Part shown: piece by piece, positions 24,669-33,483 of the stretch
Numbering within the stretch: the first letter of the stretch is position 1
Layout of the letters: the number at the start of each line of letters is the position of its first letter
Assembly (NCBI RefSeq): GCF_003641185.1
Contig: NZ_CP032757.1
Coordinates: 1,984,001 to 2,048,000, forward strand
DNA length: 64,000 nt
Source: Lactiplantibacillus pentosus
GTDB taxonomy: Bacteria > Bacillota > Bacilli > Lactobacillales > Lactobacillaceae
Reading direction: 5' to 3'
Notes under the pieces: model-generated
What the model was told of the DNA's origin: nothing
Database searches by the model: none
The model's input: only the letters and a program-made list of their open reading frames with translations
Made by a program: the position numbers and the translations under genes

Positions 24669-25073
24669 TCAGGACGGTTCCCCCAACCCTGCTAATGTCC
24701 GTTGAAAACTCATCCGCCGAATGTGGCGCGGAATAAATTGGCGAATGTCATCATCATTAAAGCCTACTTGGAGTTTGTTTGGACCGACGATTAGCGGCCG
24801 CCGCAATAACTGGGGCTGATTGCACAGCAAGTGTAGTGTTTCGTTAAATGACATATCCGGTAACTTATCCGCAATTGATGGATAGGCCTGAGCCCGGGTC
24901 GAGATAATATCATCCAACCCATTCTCAGTTAAACTCAGAATTTGTTTCAGCTCATTAACCGTGGGAGCCGACGTTGTAAAGTTCTTTTCTTCAAACGCAA
25001 TTTTGTGATCTCGGAACCACTGACGGGCCTTTCGTGATGAGTTACAACCTGCTTGAGTAAACAATTTAATCAT
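24669..25073 (-). CDS. Spx/ArsC-family protein with CxxS motif
   Basis: A 134-residue thioredoxin-fold protein of the Spx/MgsR group, which binds the RNA polymerase alpha C-terminal domain and redirects transcription under stress. The N-terminus MIKLFTQAGCNSSRKARQWFRDH has Cys10 but Ser13, so the CxxC disulphide switch of B. subtilis Spx is replaced by CxxS as in some paralogues. The remainder (LKQILSLTENGLDDIISTRAQAY, RRPLIVGPNKLQVGFNDDDIRQFIPR) is well conserved. AGGAGG lies 11 bases before ATG at 25073. It is monocistronic. Confidence 0.87.
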   Translation of the reverse strand: MIKLFTQAGCNSSRKARQWFRDHKIAFEEKNFTTSAPTVNELKQILSLTENGLDDIISTRAQAYPSIADKLPDMSFNETLHLLCNQPQLLRRPLIVGPNKLQVGFNDDDIRQFIPRHIRRMSFQRTLAGLGEPS

Positions 25074-25274
25074 AATTCTTTTCGCCTCCTCGGTTAGTGT
25101 TTTTATTATGATAATTATAACTTGATTATTATTGTAGCAGGTAAATTAATATTTTGTAAAGTCCTGAACGAAGTAATCTTAAAAAATTCACGATTTTTTC
25201 ATAATTAATTATGGTACGGATAATAGTTATATTATAGTAGAAAGTGACATTTTCGCTTACTTCGCGATTTAAAA

Positions 25275-25649
25275 TTAATTTTGCATTGCTTGCATTAATC
25301 GGGATGCTAACAAGTACTTCACCTGATATTTGACCGCTAACTGTTTTAAATATGGCCCCAATTGGTCAGAATTGGGTGTCAGTGTCGCCAGCAAATCCAG
25401 ATAGCGTTGTTTTTCTGCCTCGGTACTGTCACGTTTGAAATAACCCCACACGTGTTGATAGGCGTTCGTGAGCGTGGCCGTGGTTGGTGGAATCTTCTCG
25501 ACTTCCAGCAACAATTGCTCAAAGCGTGCCGCTTTTTGTCCTGACCATTGATTGCCACGCGCTAACGCACGCAAAGCGTTATAATGCTGCTGAGAACGCG
25601 CCATGACCCAATACTTTTGCCACGCCCAGACTCGTTGCCATTCCGACAT
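25275..25649 (-). CDS. DUF1722 (YbgA-like) domain protein
   Basis: A 124-residue protein matching the DUF1722/YbgA domain: WQKYWVMARSQQHYNALRALARG near the N-terminus, NAYQHVWGYFKRDSTEAEKQRYLDLL in the middle and LKQLAVKYQVKYLLASRLM at the end. In many bacteria this domain is fused to or neighbours DUF523 or photolyase genes, but here it stands alone. GGAGGTGA six bases before the ATG gives a firm start. Its function is unknown. Repeat copy B begins 80 bp upstream of it. Confidence 0.8.
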   Translation of the reverse strand: MSEWQRVWAWQKYWVMARSQQHYNALRALARGNQWSGQKAARFEQLLLEVEKIPPTTATLTNAYQHVWGYFKRDSTEAEKQRYLDLLATLTPNSDQLGPYLKQLAVKYQVKYLLASRLMQAMQN

Positions 25650-25728
25650 ATCCGCTCACCTCCAATCCATGTTTTAACAGGATTATAGCGGATTGTCCGG
25701 CCAAAATGAATCAATTTACACTAGCCAC

Positions 25729-26649
25729 GCATTGTGCTAGTTAATTTGTCATGAATCATGATTAAATCATGACAATTTCTAAGTTCAAGTGCTGCCAGCT
25801 GAGACCCGCTGGAAAAAGTGCGACTTAGCGTAAACTTGCTGTTGTGGAGACGTCCTAGGCCGGCTTCCAGGCATTCTGGGCAATGGCCGGAACACGGTGG
25901 ACAGATTTAAGCCGAAGCCCACGTCTTAAATACTGGCCTTTCACTAACCAAGCCAAAAACGCTTGACAAGTGAAATTTCACCACTGGGCCTTGCCCAGAA
26001 TACCTTCCAGCCTGGGATGGTATTCGAAAGGCAGACGTGTGCGAACTCAACTTTTTCTGAGATTAGTCGTTGATTCATAGTCCAAGGCCATTTTGACATT
26101 CAACTGTCAGACGAGTTTCTAATGCTAGCTAAGCTTCCTAACCCATGTTTTAACTTTTCGAATCAGCAGTTTTACTGAATTTGTCAGAACTTTCTTAAGT
26201 CGTTTGAGATAGTAAAGTCTCAAATTATAAACGTAGGTAATTTTATTTGCAAAATTCAACTGATTTTTCAGTGATTAAGTCTGATAAAGCATTATTGAGG
26301 CCAATTAAAAGTTTGCTTGAAGGACCAGTCACTTAATATTCATTGGTCAATTGCACCAAGATAGGTGGCCGTTCATCCGCCATTCGAGCGGGTTCCCGAC
26401 TGGAGGGGCTGGCTGACAATGCTCAAGGGCGAAATTCTTCTTGTCCGGGTGGGGTTCCCGGGCTAGAAGAAGACTCGTATTTGAAATTGCGCAGTGGTTC
26501 TCTGCGTAAGTTCAAATCGATGTCCGCCCTGTTCCAGCGTTGTCAGCCAGCCCCGGAGGTCGGACTAAGGCGCGCCTCGGCTGACGAACAGGAATCTAAA
26601 CTGGCATGATTTAATCAGCTTTAATACTAAAGAATAACTAGCGCAACGC
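25729..26649 (+). repeat. interspersed TIR-flanked structured element, copy B
   Basis: About 920 bp. The left TIR GCATTGTGCTAGTTA... at 25729 and the right TIR ending GCGCAACGC at 26649 share outer and inner blocks, while the slot between them is TCATGAATCATGA-like on the left and CTTTAGTATTAAAG-like on the right, the reverse of copy A. The left half contains the complete stem GGCATTCTGGGCAATGGCC / GGGCCTTGCCCAGAATACC. The first 150 bp nearly match copy F. It lies between the starts and ends of minus-strand genes at 25649 and 26791. Confidence 0.9.
26371..26589 (+). ncRNA. candidate structured RNA domain, copy B
   Basis: P0 26371-26381 with 26579-26589. P1 GGGGCTGGCTGACAATG (26405) with CGTTGTCAGCCAGCCCC (26538), fully Watson-Crick apart from one G-U at the inner end. 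P2 and P3 are as in copy A, P3 loop TGGTTCT. P1 carries the U-A pair where copy D has C-G. Confidence 0.55.
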
Positions 26650-26666
26650 GTACTAGCTATTTTTAG

Positions 26667-26714
26667 ACAAAAAAACTTCACTAACTTTTGAGCATGGTCA
26701 AAAATTAGTGAAGT
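26667..26714 (-). terminator. terminator after the DUF915 lipoprotein gene
   Basis: ACTTCACTAAtTTTTGAC pairs with GtCAAAAgTTAGTGAAGT, followed by TTTTTTT on the minus strand. It sits between the gene and repeat copy B. Confidence 0.88.
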
Positions 26715-26790
26715 GACTACTGATTGTTTGTTCTGTTTATTGACAAATCTAATACCTATTCGACGTTTATTTAAGTCAGCCAATCATGGA

Positions 26791-27645
26791 CTAAGCATTC
26801 GGCCACAGGAAATCGATCAATAATCGGTCAACTTGCTGATTCTCATGCAACTTGCTATGTTGGGCCTGTTTTCCAGTAATCTTGACTTCACGATAGGACT
26901 TTGCCCGACTTGCGACTAGGTAGCGCAATGATTGTGAAGACGCGTTGCTAACAGCCCCATCCGAATGCGTGCCATCACCCTTATCGCCATAAATATTCAA
27001 AACTCGCACTTGATTGCGTGGGTACACTTGCCGTAATCCCATTAACTGGCGATAAGCCGGTTGTAATTTATTAGGCCGTCCCGCAGCATTCAATTTCATG
27101 CGATTCGGTTCGTCATCCATGCCTAAAATGCCGTTGAAATGGCCTGCGATATCGACTTGGCGTTTGAGCTGTGGTAACCGTTTATTCTGGGCGTTGGCGA
27201 GTAAGTAGTAGGTAATGGCCATGTTACCCATCGAGTGTCCAACCATATTAAACGCTTTGATACCGTAGACCTGCTGCAACGCCACGACGACATTTTTGGC
27301 CCAGCGTCCAACCGTTGGATAGTCTGACGACCGATTTGCCGCAAAATTGACCTCAACGATCGGCCGGTAGTCACCCGCTTTAAAATGGCCCTGCAAAGTC
27401 ACCGCACCATTTCTAGCGACCATCGCACGGATAATGGTGTGCGTTCCGCCGGCTTTGACGACCGCATTGGCCATCTGGGTCTCCGCATGATAACTACTGC
27501 CCCAACCATGGAAAAAGAGGGTTGGCACGTAACGCTGACCGTTGCTGTGGCGTTGCTGATGGTTCGTTGACGCACTGCGTTGCCCACAGCCGCTTAGCAA
27601 CAACATTAATTCCAATAATAATCCCCATAATCGCATTCTTTTCAC
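26791..27645 (-). CDS. DUF915 alpha/beta hydrolase lipoprotein
   Basis: A 284-residue cell-surface hydrolase of the DUF915 group common in Lactobacillales. The signal peptide ends in lipobox LSGC (Cys20). The oxyanion region is LFFHGWGSSYHAE and the nucleophile is Ser138 in VGHSMG. Candidate acid Asp is in NIYGDKGDGTHSDGAV, and His in KQAQHSKLHEN. The start is GTG at 27645, seven bases after GGGGG; the ATG three codons later lacks an SD. The substrates of this family are unknown although lipase-like folds are evident. Its terminator is at 26667-26714. Confidence 0.87.
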   Translation of the reverse strand: MKRMRLWGLLLELMLLLSGCGQRSASTNHQQRHSNGQRYVPTLFFHGWGSSYHAETQMANAVVKAGGTHTIIRAMVARNGAVTLQGHFKAGDYRPIVEVNFAANRSSDYPTVGRWAKNVVVALQQVYGIKAFNMVGHSMGNMAITYYLLANAQNKRLPQLKRQVDIAGHFNGILGMDDEPNRMKLNAAGRPNKLQPAYRQLMGLRQVYPRNQVRVLNIYGDKGDGTHSDGAVSNASSQSLRYLVASRAKSYREVKITGKQAQHSKLHENQQVDRLLIDFLWPNA

Positions 27646-27791
27646 TGATATTCCCCCATATTCATCTGAATTAACTTAGTTTAGCACTTGCCTCGCCTGG
27701 ACGCTATCGTTGGTCATCATGATTAATCACTAGTCATCGCATCCATGTCCGAGTATTGACTTTCGCGAGTACCTGCTAATGATCAACACCC

Positions 27792-28433
27792 TTATAACCA
27801 GCTGGGACGATCACCATCCGTGTTGGGCTTATTGATGCCGACACTGGCGCGTTTATACTTTTCCGGATGGGCGATTACCGTCATCGCAAAATCCGCGACA
27901 CTCGCACGTGAGACTTCGGTACCTTTGAACGGTTCATCCGCAGTCGTCAATTCGTAATCGACCTCACTAGCATCCGTTAACCAGGCCGGTCGAATTTCCG
28001 TATAGTTGACAGTTGACTCACTGAGTAACGTCGCGGAGGCCCGAAACCCAGGTAAAAAGTCAGCGATCGCTTGTTCGTTCCAAGCACCAAACTTTCCGGG
28101 CACTTCATGATGGGCGCCAAGCGCGCTAATAAATAGCAGGCGTTGTTGCTTAGTCTGTGCCATTGCAGACAAAATGCTGCGCGTCTGAGCGGCCAGGTTG
28201 ACCCCACCAACGTTGGAGTAGACTAAATCCACCGGTGCCATCGCTGCGGATAACTGGGCGGTATCTAGCACATCGCCATCCACCACCGTCACGCGAGCTT
28301 GCGATTGATACTGCGCCAGTCGTTCTGCATGGCGTAAGAACAAGACCAATTCATGATCCGTTTCGGCTAGCAAGCGGTCGATTAAAATTCTAGCGGTTCC
28401 ACCATTTGCACCAATTATCATGATTTTTGTCAT
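27792..28433 (-). CDS. NAD(P)H-binding protein (atypical SDR, NmrA-like)
   Basis: A 213-residue Rossmann protein: MTKIMIIGANGGTARILIDRLL carries the GxxGG nucleotide loop, DGDVLDTAQLSAAM the acidic second region and LLFISALGAHHEVPGK the loop where classical SDRs have their Ser. No YxxxK is obvious, so enzyme activity is uncertain. It overlaps the upstream DUF2255 gene by 4 bp (ATGA) and is divergent from a LysR gene at 29090, so the two-gene unit is probably controlled by that regulator. Confidence 0.8.
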   Translation of the reverse strand: MTKIMIIGANGGTARILIDRLLAETDHELVLFLRHAERLAQYQSQARVTVVDGDVLDTAQLSAAMAPVDLVYSNVGGVNLAAQTRSILSAMAQTKQQRLLFISALGAHHEVPGKFGAWNEQAIADFLPGFRASATLLSESTVNYTEIRPAWLTDASEVDYELTTADEPFKGTEVSRASVADFAMTVIAHPEKYKRASVGINKPNTDGDRPSWL

Positions 28434-28870
28434 TTCACTGGCTTCCTTTCTGTTGCGACCCGCGGTGTCACTTGCATCGTTGCCTGCCGTGGCCCACTTG
28501 CAACCATCGGCATCAAGTACGGACTGCCGGCATACTTCTTACGGTAAGCTTGGTCGATTTGATCATTCAACGCTTCGTCCGTCACTGGTTTAAAATAAAC
28601 CAGGTGATTGGCTTCTGCCAGATGAATCCGCCCCGCTTTTTGAGTCAGTGCGGAGCGATACCACCGTGATCGTGGTCCATTCCACGCTCGGATATACAAG
28701 TGTTGATTCACGACGACCGACCAAATCCAAGTTGGCGTGCCATATGTCCGACCATCGCTATAAAATGGTGAAACTTGAAAGTCATCGGCCTGGCTAAAAG
28801 CCGTTAACTGCGACGCGGACCACTGTTCGGTCGTGGGCGTCACATCCGTTTGATTATATCGAGCTGTCAT
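28430..28870 (-). CDS. DUF2255 family protein
   Basis: A 146-residue protein of the DUF2255 family. The stretches WSASQLTAFSQADDFQVSPF, GTPTWIWSVVVNQHLYIRAWNGPRSRWYRSAL and GRIHLAEANHLVYFKPV fit that family's split-barrel (flavin/pyridoxamine oxidase-like) pattern. ATG at 28870 follows GGAGGAG. It is translationally coupled to the downstream NAD(P)-binding protein and divergent from LysR, suggesting a small redox unit. Its reaction is unknown. Confidence 0.78.
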   Translation of the reverse strand: MTARYNQTDVTPTTEQWSASQLTAFSQADDFQVSPFYSDGRTYGTPTWIWSVVVNQHLYIRAWNGPRSRWYRSALTQKAGRIHLAEANHLVYFKPVTDEALNDQIDQAYRKKYAGSPYLMPMVASGPRQATMQVTPRVATERKPVK

Positions 28871-29015
28871 TTTAACGCTCCTCCGTTCTTAATCGCTAAT
28901 CAAGCTGGTTAGAGGGTGAATCCGCGGCCCAAGACTCGTAACCCCAGTCTTGTCCCACATTTTTCACCCCGTCACCGCGATTAGCTGTTCTTAACTTCAA
29001 GTCCCATCTTAAAGC

Positions 29016-29044
29016 TTGACAAGCACCATGTCGAATGCTTATAT
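29016..29044 (+). promoter_or_regulatory. promoter of the LysR gene
   Basis: TTGACA (29016-29021), 17 bases, TTATAT (29039-29044), 46 bp upstream of the start codon. Confidence 0.6.
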
Positions 29045-29089
29045 TGAATTTGAAATTATGCAGAATTGTAATAGTAAGGAGTGGTTTAA

Positions 29090-29986
29090 ATGGAATTACG
29101 TGTTTTGCGGTATTTTCAAGCGGTCGTCGCCGAGCTTAACATTAGCCGAGCAGCCGCGCGCTTACATGTCTCACAGCCAACGATTTCACGCCAACTTAAG
29201 GATTTAGAAGATGAACTTGGCGTCACTTTGTTTGAACGAAATGGCCGCCATATCCAGCTCACAAGCAGCGGTGAATACTTCGCGACGCAGGCCAATCAAA
29301 TTATTGCGTTAGCCGATAAGACACTCGCTAACATTAATACTGCCAAGCAAATTAGCGGGACTGTCGAACTTGGCAGTGCCGAAGCCCGGAGTTTTCTAAC
29401 GATTGCGCAATCAATCAAAAAATTACAACGCCATTATCCAAAAATCAAAACGAACGTGATTAGTAGTAACGCCAATCAGATCCGTACCAATCTTAAATCT
29501 GGCAACTTCGATTTTGGTGTCGTGATGGAACCGACCGATAAACATGACCTGAATTTTATCCAACTGCCTGGCGAAAGTCGTTGGGGCTTATTGGTCCCGC
29601 GCAATTCACCACTCGCTGACCATGACCATATCACGCTGGCAGACCTGGAAGGCCAGAACATCATTACTTCGGCGCAGCATGGCACCATCAATCAGCTGCA
29701 GGAATGGTACGGCGAAAGCACTCCGAAGTTTAAAATCGTTGCCACCTACAACTTGCTCTACAACGCTTCACTGCTAGTCTCTGCCGGTGTCGGTTACGCG
29801 CTAGGCGTCGACGGGATCATCAACACCAATCAAACGGACTTGACTTTTATCCCACTGGCCCCCCGTCTAACCGCCAGCACCAGCCTCGTTTGGCTCAAAG
29901 GACAGCGCTTATCGGAAGCAGCCCATGCGTTTTTGACCCAGCTAGCGGATGATCTGCAACAGCCGTTACCGGCGATGCACCAGTAA
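29090..29986 (+). CDS. LysR-family transcriptional regulator
   Basis: A 298-residue LysR-type regulator with a textbook N-terminal winged helix (MELRVLRYFQAVVAE, SRAAARLHVSQPTISRQLKDLEDELG, LFERNGRHIQLT) and the effector domain from about residue 90. AAGGAG lies upstream of ATG 29090. It is divergent from the DUF2255/NAD-binding pair and followed 158 bp later by an MDR oxidoreductase gene on the same strand. Either could be its target. The effector is unknown. Confidence 0.9.
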   Translation: MELRVLRYFQAVVAELNISRAAARLHVSQPTISRQLKDLEDELGVTLFERNGRHIQLTSSGEYFATQANQIIALADKTLANINTAKQISGTVELGSAEARSFLTIAQSIKKLQRHYPKIKTNVISSNANQIRTNLKSGNFDFGVVMEPTDKHDLNFIQLPGESRWGLLVPRNSPLADHDHITLADLEGQNIITSAQHGTINQLQEWYGESTPKFKIVATYNLLYNASLLVSAGVGYALGVDGIINTNQTDLTFIPLAPRLTASTSLVWLKGQRLSEAAHAFLTQLADDLQQPLPAMHQ

Positions 29987-30144
29987 ACATCATTTGACGC
30001 TTTGCCGGTAACTTATTCATCGGTTGACTTTGCCCGCTCTGTTGACCTTCAGACTCGCTTTATCGTCCCAGCGAACCAAATAATTGAATTGACCACAACC
30101 AAAATGCTAAGCTAGGTTATCAGTTTAGGGAGGAATCAATTCAA

Positions 30145-31089
30145 ATGAAAGCAGTTATTATCAATCAATATGGTGGCCCCGAAGAATTACAAATGACCAC
30201 TATCGACCGGCCACAGATTGCCGATGATGAGGTGCTAGTCGCAGTGAAAGCCACCAGTATCAACCCAATCGACTGGAAAGCACGCCAAGGCCTACTTAAA
30301 GGCATGTTTGATTGGCAGATGCCCGTCGTACTGGGCTGGGATGTAGCCGGCACGATCGTCGCAGTCGGTGCGGCCGTCACCCAGTTCAAAGTTGGTGATG
30401 ACGTCTTTGCTCGCCCCGATATTTACGAAGATGGCCTGCGCGGCACTTACGCCGAATATGCAGCCGTCAAAGAAGACAAGTTGGCCTTGAAGCCTGCTGA
30501 GCTGACTTTCCAACAAGCGGCTGCACTGCCATTAGCTGGACTGACGGCCTATCAAGTCGTTCACGACCAGTTGAAGTTGCAAGCTGGTGAAAAGATTTTG
30601 ATTCAAGCCGGTGCGGGTGGTGTCGGTCTGAATGCGATTCAAATCGCTAAATATCTCGGCGCCGAGGTTGCGACGACTGCCAGTGCTAACCATCATGACC
30701 TGTTGAAGCGCATCGGTGCCGATCATATCATCGATTACCACACAACTGCCATCCAAGACGTGCTCAAGGATTACGATGCCGTCTTTGATACGATTGACGC
30801 CATTGATGATGGTCTAGCCATTCTCAAACCTAATGGCCGGCTCGTGACGATTGACGGTCAACCGACCGAAGCACAAAAATCAGTCGGTCCAGCAGTTTCC
30901 AGTTGGTGGTTACAGCCAAACGGCCGTGAACTCGCCATTCTAGGCCAGCTCGCCGTCGAAGGCCACCTACAAGTAATCATTGACCAAGTCTTCCCATTCA
31001 GTACGGAAGGCTTGCAAGCCGCACACCGTTATAGTGAAAACAGTCATAGTGCCGGCAAACTCGTGATTAATGTTGGTACTGAGGCTTAA
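30145..31089 (+). CDS. NADP-dependent MDR oxidoreductase (quinone oxidoreductase-like)
   Basis: A 314-residue zinc-independent medium-chain reductase. The N-terminal domain reads EVLVAVKATSINPIDWKARQG and VLGWDVAGTIVAVG, and the Rossmann domain carries QAGAGGVGLNAIQIAKYLGAEV (AGxGGVG loop at about 151-158). NADPH-dependent reduction of quinones or unsaturated carbonyls is the family role. GGGAGGAA precedes ATG 30145. It is monocistronic, with a strong terminator at 31191-31238, and shares its region with the LysR gene upstream. Confidence 0.88.
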   Translation: MKAVIINQYGGPEELQMTTIDRPQIADDEVLVAVKATSINPIDWKARQGLLKGMFDWQMPVVLGWDVAGTIVAVGAAVTQFKVGDDVFARPDIYEDGLRGTYAEYAAVKEDKLALKPAELTFQQAAALPLAGLTAYQVVHDQLKLQAGEKILIQAGAGGVGLNAIQIAKYLGAEVATTASANHHDLLKRIGADHIIDYHTTAIQDVLKDYDAVFDTIDAIDDGLAILKPNGRLVTIDGQPTEAQKSVGPAVSSWWLQPNGRELAILGQLAVEGHLQVIIDQVFPFSTEGLQAAHRYSENSHSAGKLVINVGTEA

Positions 31090-31190
31090 TCTGGCAATAA
31101 CTGACAGGGCTGATAAAATCGGTCATTCTGCACTGCAGTATAACCAGTCATCGATATTTAGTATCAAATTTAACAAGCTGATTCAAGACT

Positions 31191-31238
31191 AAAAAGATAC
31201 ATTCAGAATTCGACGTTGAATTCTGAATGCATCTTTTT
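31191..31238 (+). terminator. terminator after the MDR oxidoreductase gene
   Basis: AAAAAGATaCATTCAGAATTC pairs with GAATTCTGAATGcATCTTTTT across a six-base loop. The stem is long and near perfect, with A/T runs on both sides. Confidence 0.92.
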
Positions 31239-31319
31239 ATAACAATTGATTAGCTGCAGCCACGTTCTTGCGACAACTGCGCTCACTTTCATGGTTCGAT
31301 TATAAATCCAGCAATCTGA

Positions 31320-32726
31320 TTAGCCCTGTTCAGGCGGCATCGGCCAGTTACCCGGTGCTGTGATGTGCGGCGTTTGATTGCCACGTTGATACTCTTGCTT
31401 GACCGCTAATTGCCCAACCAGGTTCAAATAGTTGAACGGTTGATTGAAGTTTGGTTGAAAGAACATATCGACGTAGGCTAAATCATCGATCGTATTCTGA
31501 TTTTGAATCATCACTGAGACCGTATTGGCTGCTTGCGCAATGTCATGCTGACTCCAGAATTGTGCTCCGAGAATCTGCCGACTTTGATAATCGTAGACCA
31601 AATCGATCGTGACTTTGGCCGTACTAGGCATGTAAGCGGGCCGCCAATCGCCCTGATAAACGACGTGGCGGACCGGCAATTCGCGTTTTTGTGCCGCTGG
31701 ATAAGTTAGCCCAGTCGTCGCCATCGTGTGGTCAAAGAGTTGCATAGCCGAGGTCGCCTGCGTCCCCATGTAGGGTTGCAGGTCACCAAAGACGTTTATG
31801 CCCGCGAGCGCGCCTTGACGTAGGGCGTTTGTTGCCAGCGGTGTATACGCCGGCTGACCGGTGGGATTGTAATTGACCACGCAGGCATCCCCAGCCGCAT
31901 AAATATCCGGGTTGGACGTTTGCACATATTTGTTGATCAGAATCGCACCATGACGGTCCATCGCGACTTGTCCGCGCAATAATTCCGTATTGGGCATAAA
32001 ACCGGCACAAACGATGGCTAAATCAACTGGATAATCGCCCTGCGCCGTTTCAACGACGAGCTGGTCATCTGGCCCACTAGTGAAGCCCGTGACCCGCTCA
32101 TCTAAATGCACGTCGACTTGGTGGTCACGTAACAGTTGTGCCGCTGCACCGGCCATCTCGGGGCCAAGATAATTATTTAAAATTTGCGAATGGGAATGAA
32201 ACAATTTGACTCGATGCCCCATGCTAGCGTAACTTTCAGCTAGTTCGGTCCCCATGTAACCAGCCCCAACAATGGCGACCTGCTGATTGGGTCGTAGTGA
32301 CTGATAGAGCTGTTCGGCCTGTTGGTAATTTTTACAGAGCAGGACTTTTTCATGGTCGATTCCCATAATGGGCGGCACGATGACTGAGGAACCAGTCGCC
32401 ATGATGAGCTTGTCGTAATTGTCGACAAAGACTGCGCCCGTCTGCATGTTTGCCACCTGAACGGACTTGTGCGCCGTATCGATTCGCAACACGTTATGTT
32501 GGGTCCTGACTTTCGCACCCAGCGCTGTTAAATCTGCCGGTGACGCGTAAAACATGTCCTCGAGGTGTTGGATGACCCCCGTTAAGTACAAATAGATTCC
32601 ACTCGAAACGAACGAAACGTTATCATTTCGTTCATAAATCGTCACTGCCGTCTCTGGATGACGTGTTAAAATTTCGCGTGCCGCTACGGTCCCCGCATGG
32701 GTGCTACCAACGATAATTACTTTCAT
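31320..32726 (-). CDS. NADH oxidase-like FAD/NAD(P) flavoprotein, active-site Cys replaced by Ser
   Basis: A 468-residue member of the NADH oxidase/NADH peroxidase/CoA-disulphide reductase family. FAD motif MKVIIVGSTHAGTVAAREIL at 1-20, NAD motif VAIVGAGYMGTELAESYA near 152, second FAD motif IYAAGDACVV, and the C-terminal dimerisation domain. Characterised relatives carry a redox-active cysteine in S-x-x-S-C-G at residue 42. Here the segment reads SFVSSGIYLYL, so Ser42 stands in its place. The enzyme should therefore not form the Cys-sulfenic acid and might produce H2O2 rather than water. That outcome is an inference from published Cys-to-Ser mutants of the family. The SD is weak (GGTAAG). 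Confidence 0.88.
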   Translation of the reverse strand: MKVIIVGSTHAGTVAAREILTRHPETAVTIYERNDNVSFVSSGIYLYLTGVIQHLEDMFYASPADLTALGAKVRTQHNVLRIDTAHKSVQVANMQTGAVFVDNYDKLIMATGSSVIVPPIMGIDHEKVLLCKNYQQAEQLYQSLRPNQQVAIVGAGYMGTELAESYASMGHRVKLFHSHSQILNNYLGPEMAGAAAQLLRDHQVDVHLDERVTGFTSGPDDQLVVETAQGDYPVDLAIVCAGFMPNTELLRGQVAMDRHGAILINKYVQTSNPDIYAAGDACVVNYNPTGQPAYTPLATNALRQGALAGINVFGDLQPYMGTQATSAMQLFDHTMATTGLTYPAAQKRELPVRHVVYQGDWRPAYMPSTAKVTIDLVYDYQSRQILGAQFWSQHDIAQAANTVSVMIQNQNTIDDLAYVDMFFQPNFNQPFNYLNLVGQLAVKQEYQRGNQTPHITAPGNWPMPPEQG

Positions 32727-32877
32727 CTTACCGGATCTTCCATTCTGCCAGATTTGTCACGCATTAGTCAGCGTGCTTAACATTAACCACTATTCAATTA
32801 TTATATCGCGACCCCCATCATTTGTATATGTGTCGATGAAAATAAACCTAGATCGTGCCAAACTGGCCTGCCCTTGA

Positions 32878-33483
32878 TCACAGCCACTGATTGGTCTTGG
32901 CCACCCGAATCGCTTCTAATCGATTATGCACGCCTAGTTTGCTAAAAATCGCTGACAAATAATTGCGGGTCGTTCCGGGTGATAAGTACAGATTAGCCGC
33001 AATCGTCTTCGTCGGTAACCCCTTTTCCGCTTCAGTAAGCACCGCTAGTTCCCGCTCCGTCAGCGGATTTTTGTCAGCAGAGAGCATATTAGTCACGAGT
33101 TCCGGGGCGTAGATGGTCTGACCGGTCATCACGGATCGAGTGGCCGCAATCAACTCGTCACTTGGACTGTCCTTAAGTAAATAACCCGCGACCTGGGCAT
33201 TGACTGCACGCTCAAAGTACCGTTGTTGGGCAAAAGTGGTCAAGATGATCACCTTTGTGGCGGGTTGCCGCGTGTGTAAGCAATCCGCCACATCCAGTCC
33301 GGTCATACCGGGCATCTCAATATCTAAAATCGCCACATTTGGCTGTAACCGTTGCAAGTCCTGCCAGGCCGCGGTTCCATCAGTGGCACTGCCGACCACG
33401 TGTAAATCATCTTCTAATTCCAATAATTGCGTCAAAGCTGAATTCAACATACTTTGATCTTCGGCTAAATAGACCATTATCAT
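32878..33483 (-). CDS. NarL/LuxR-type response regulator
   Basis: A 201-residue response regulator. The receiver domain (1-120) has the acidic pocket near AED (8-9), phospho-acceptor Asp54 in AILDIEMPG, Thr in the ILTTFAQ switch and Lys in YLLKDSPSDEL. A LuxR-type helix-turn-helix follows at about 135-201 (PLTERELAVLTEAEKGLPTKTIAANLYLSPGTTRNYLSAIFSKLG). Its start overlaps the kinase gene by 4 bp. It is the last gene of a four-gene unit with an ABC exporter and presumably regulates that unit. Confidence 0.92.
   Translation of the reverse strand: MIMVYLAEDQSMLNSALTQLLELEDDLHVVGSATDGTAAWQDLQRLQPNVAILDIEMPGMTGLDVADCLHTRQPATKVIILTTFAQQRYFERAVNAQVAGYLLKDSPSDELIAATRSVMTGQTIYAPELVTNMLSADKNPLTERELAVLTEAEKGLPTKTIAANLYLSPGTTRNYLSAIFSKLGVHNRLEAIRVAKTNQWL

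Noticed and set aside
26343..26609. Similar open frames (70-95 codons, starting VNCTKIGGRSSAIRAG) in copies B, C and F (also 41336-41551, 61895-62182) that could be a small protein
   Set aside because: They have no SD and begin only at TTG-type starts. The frame has in-frame stops in copies A (CTG TAG) and D (CAG TAG), and substitutions follow stem pairing rather than codon position.
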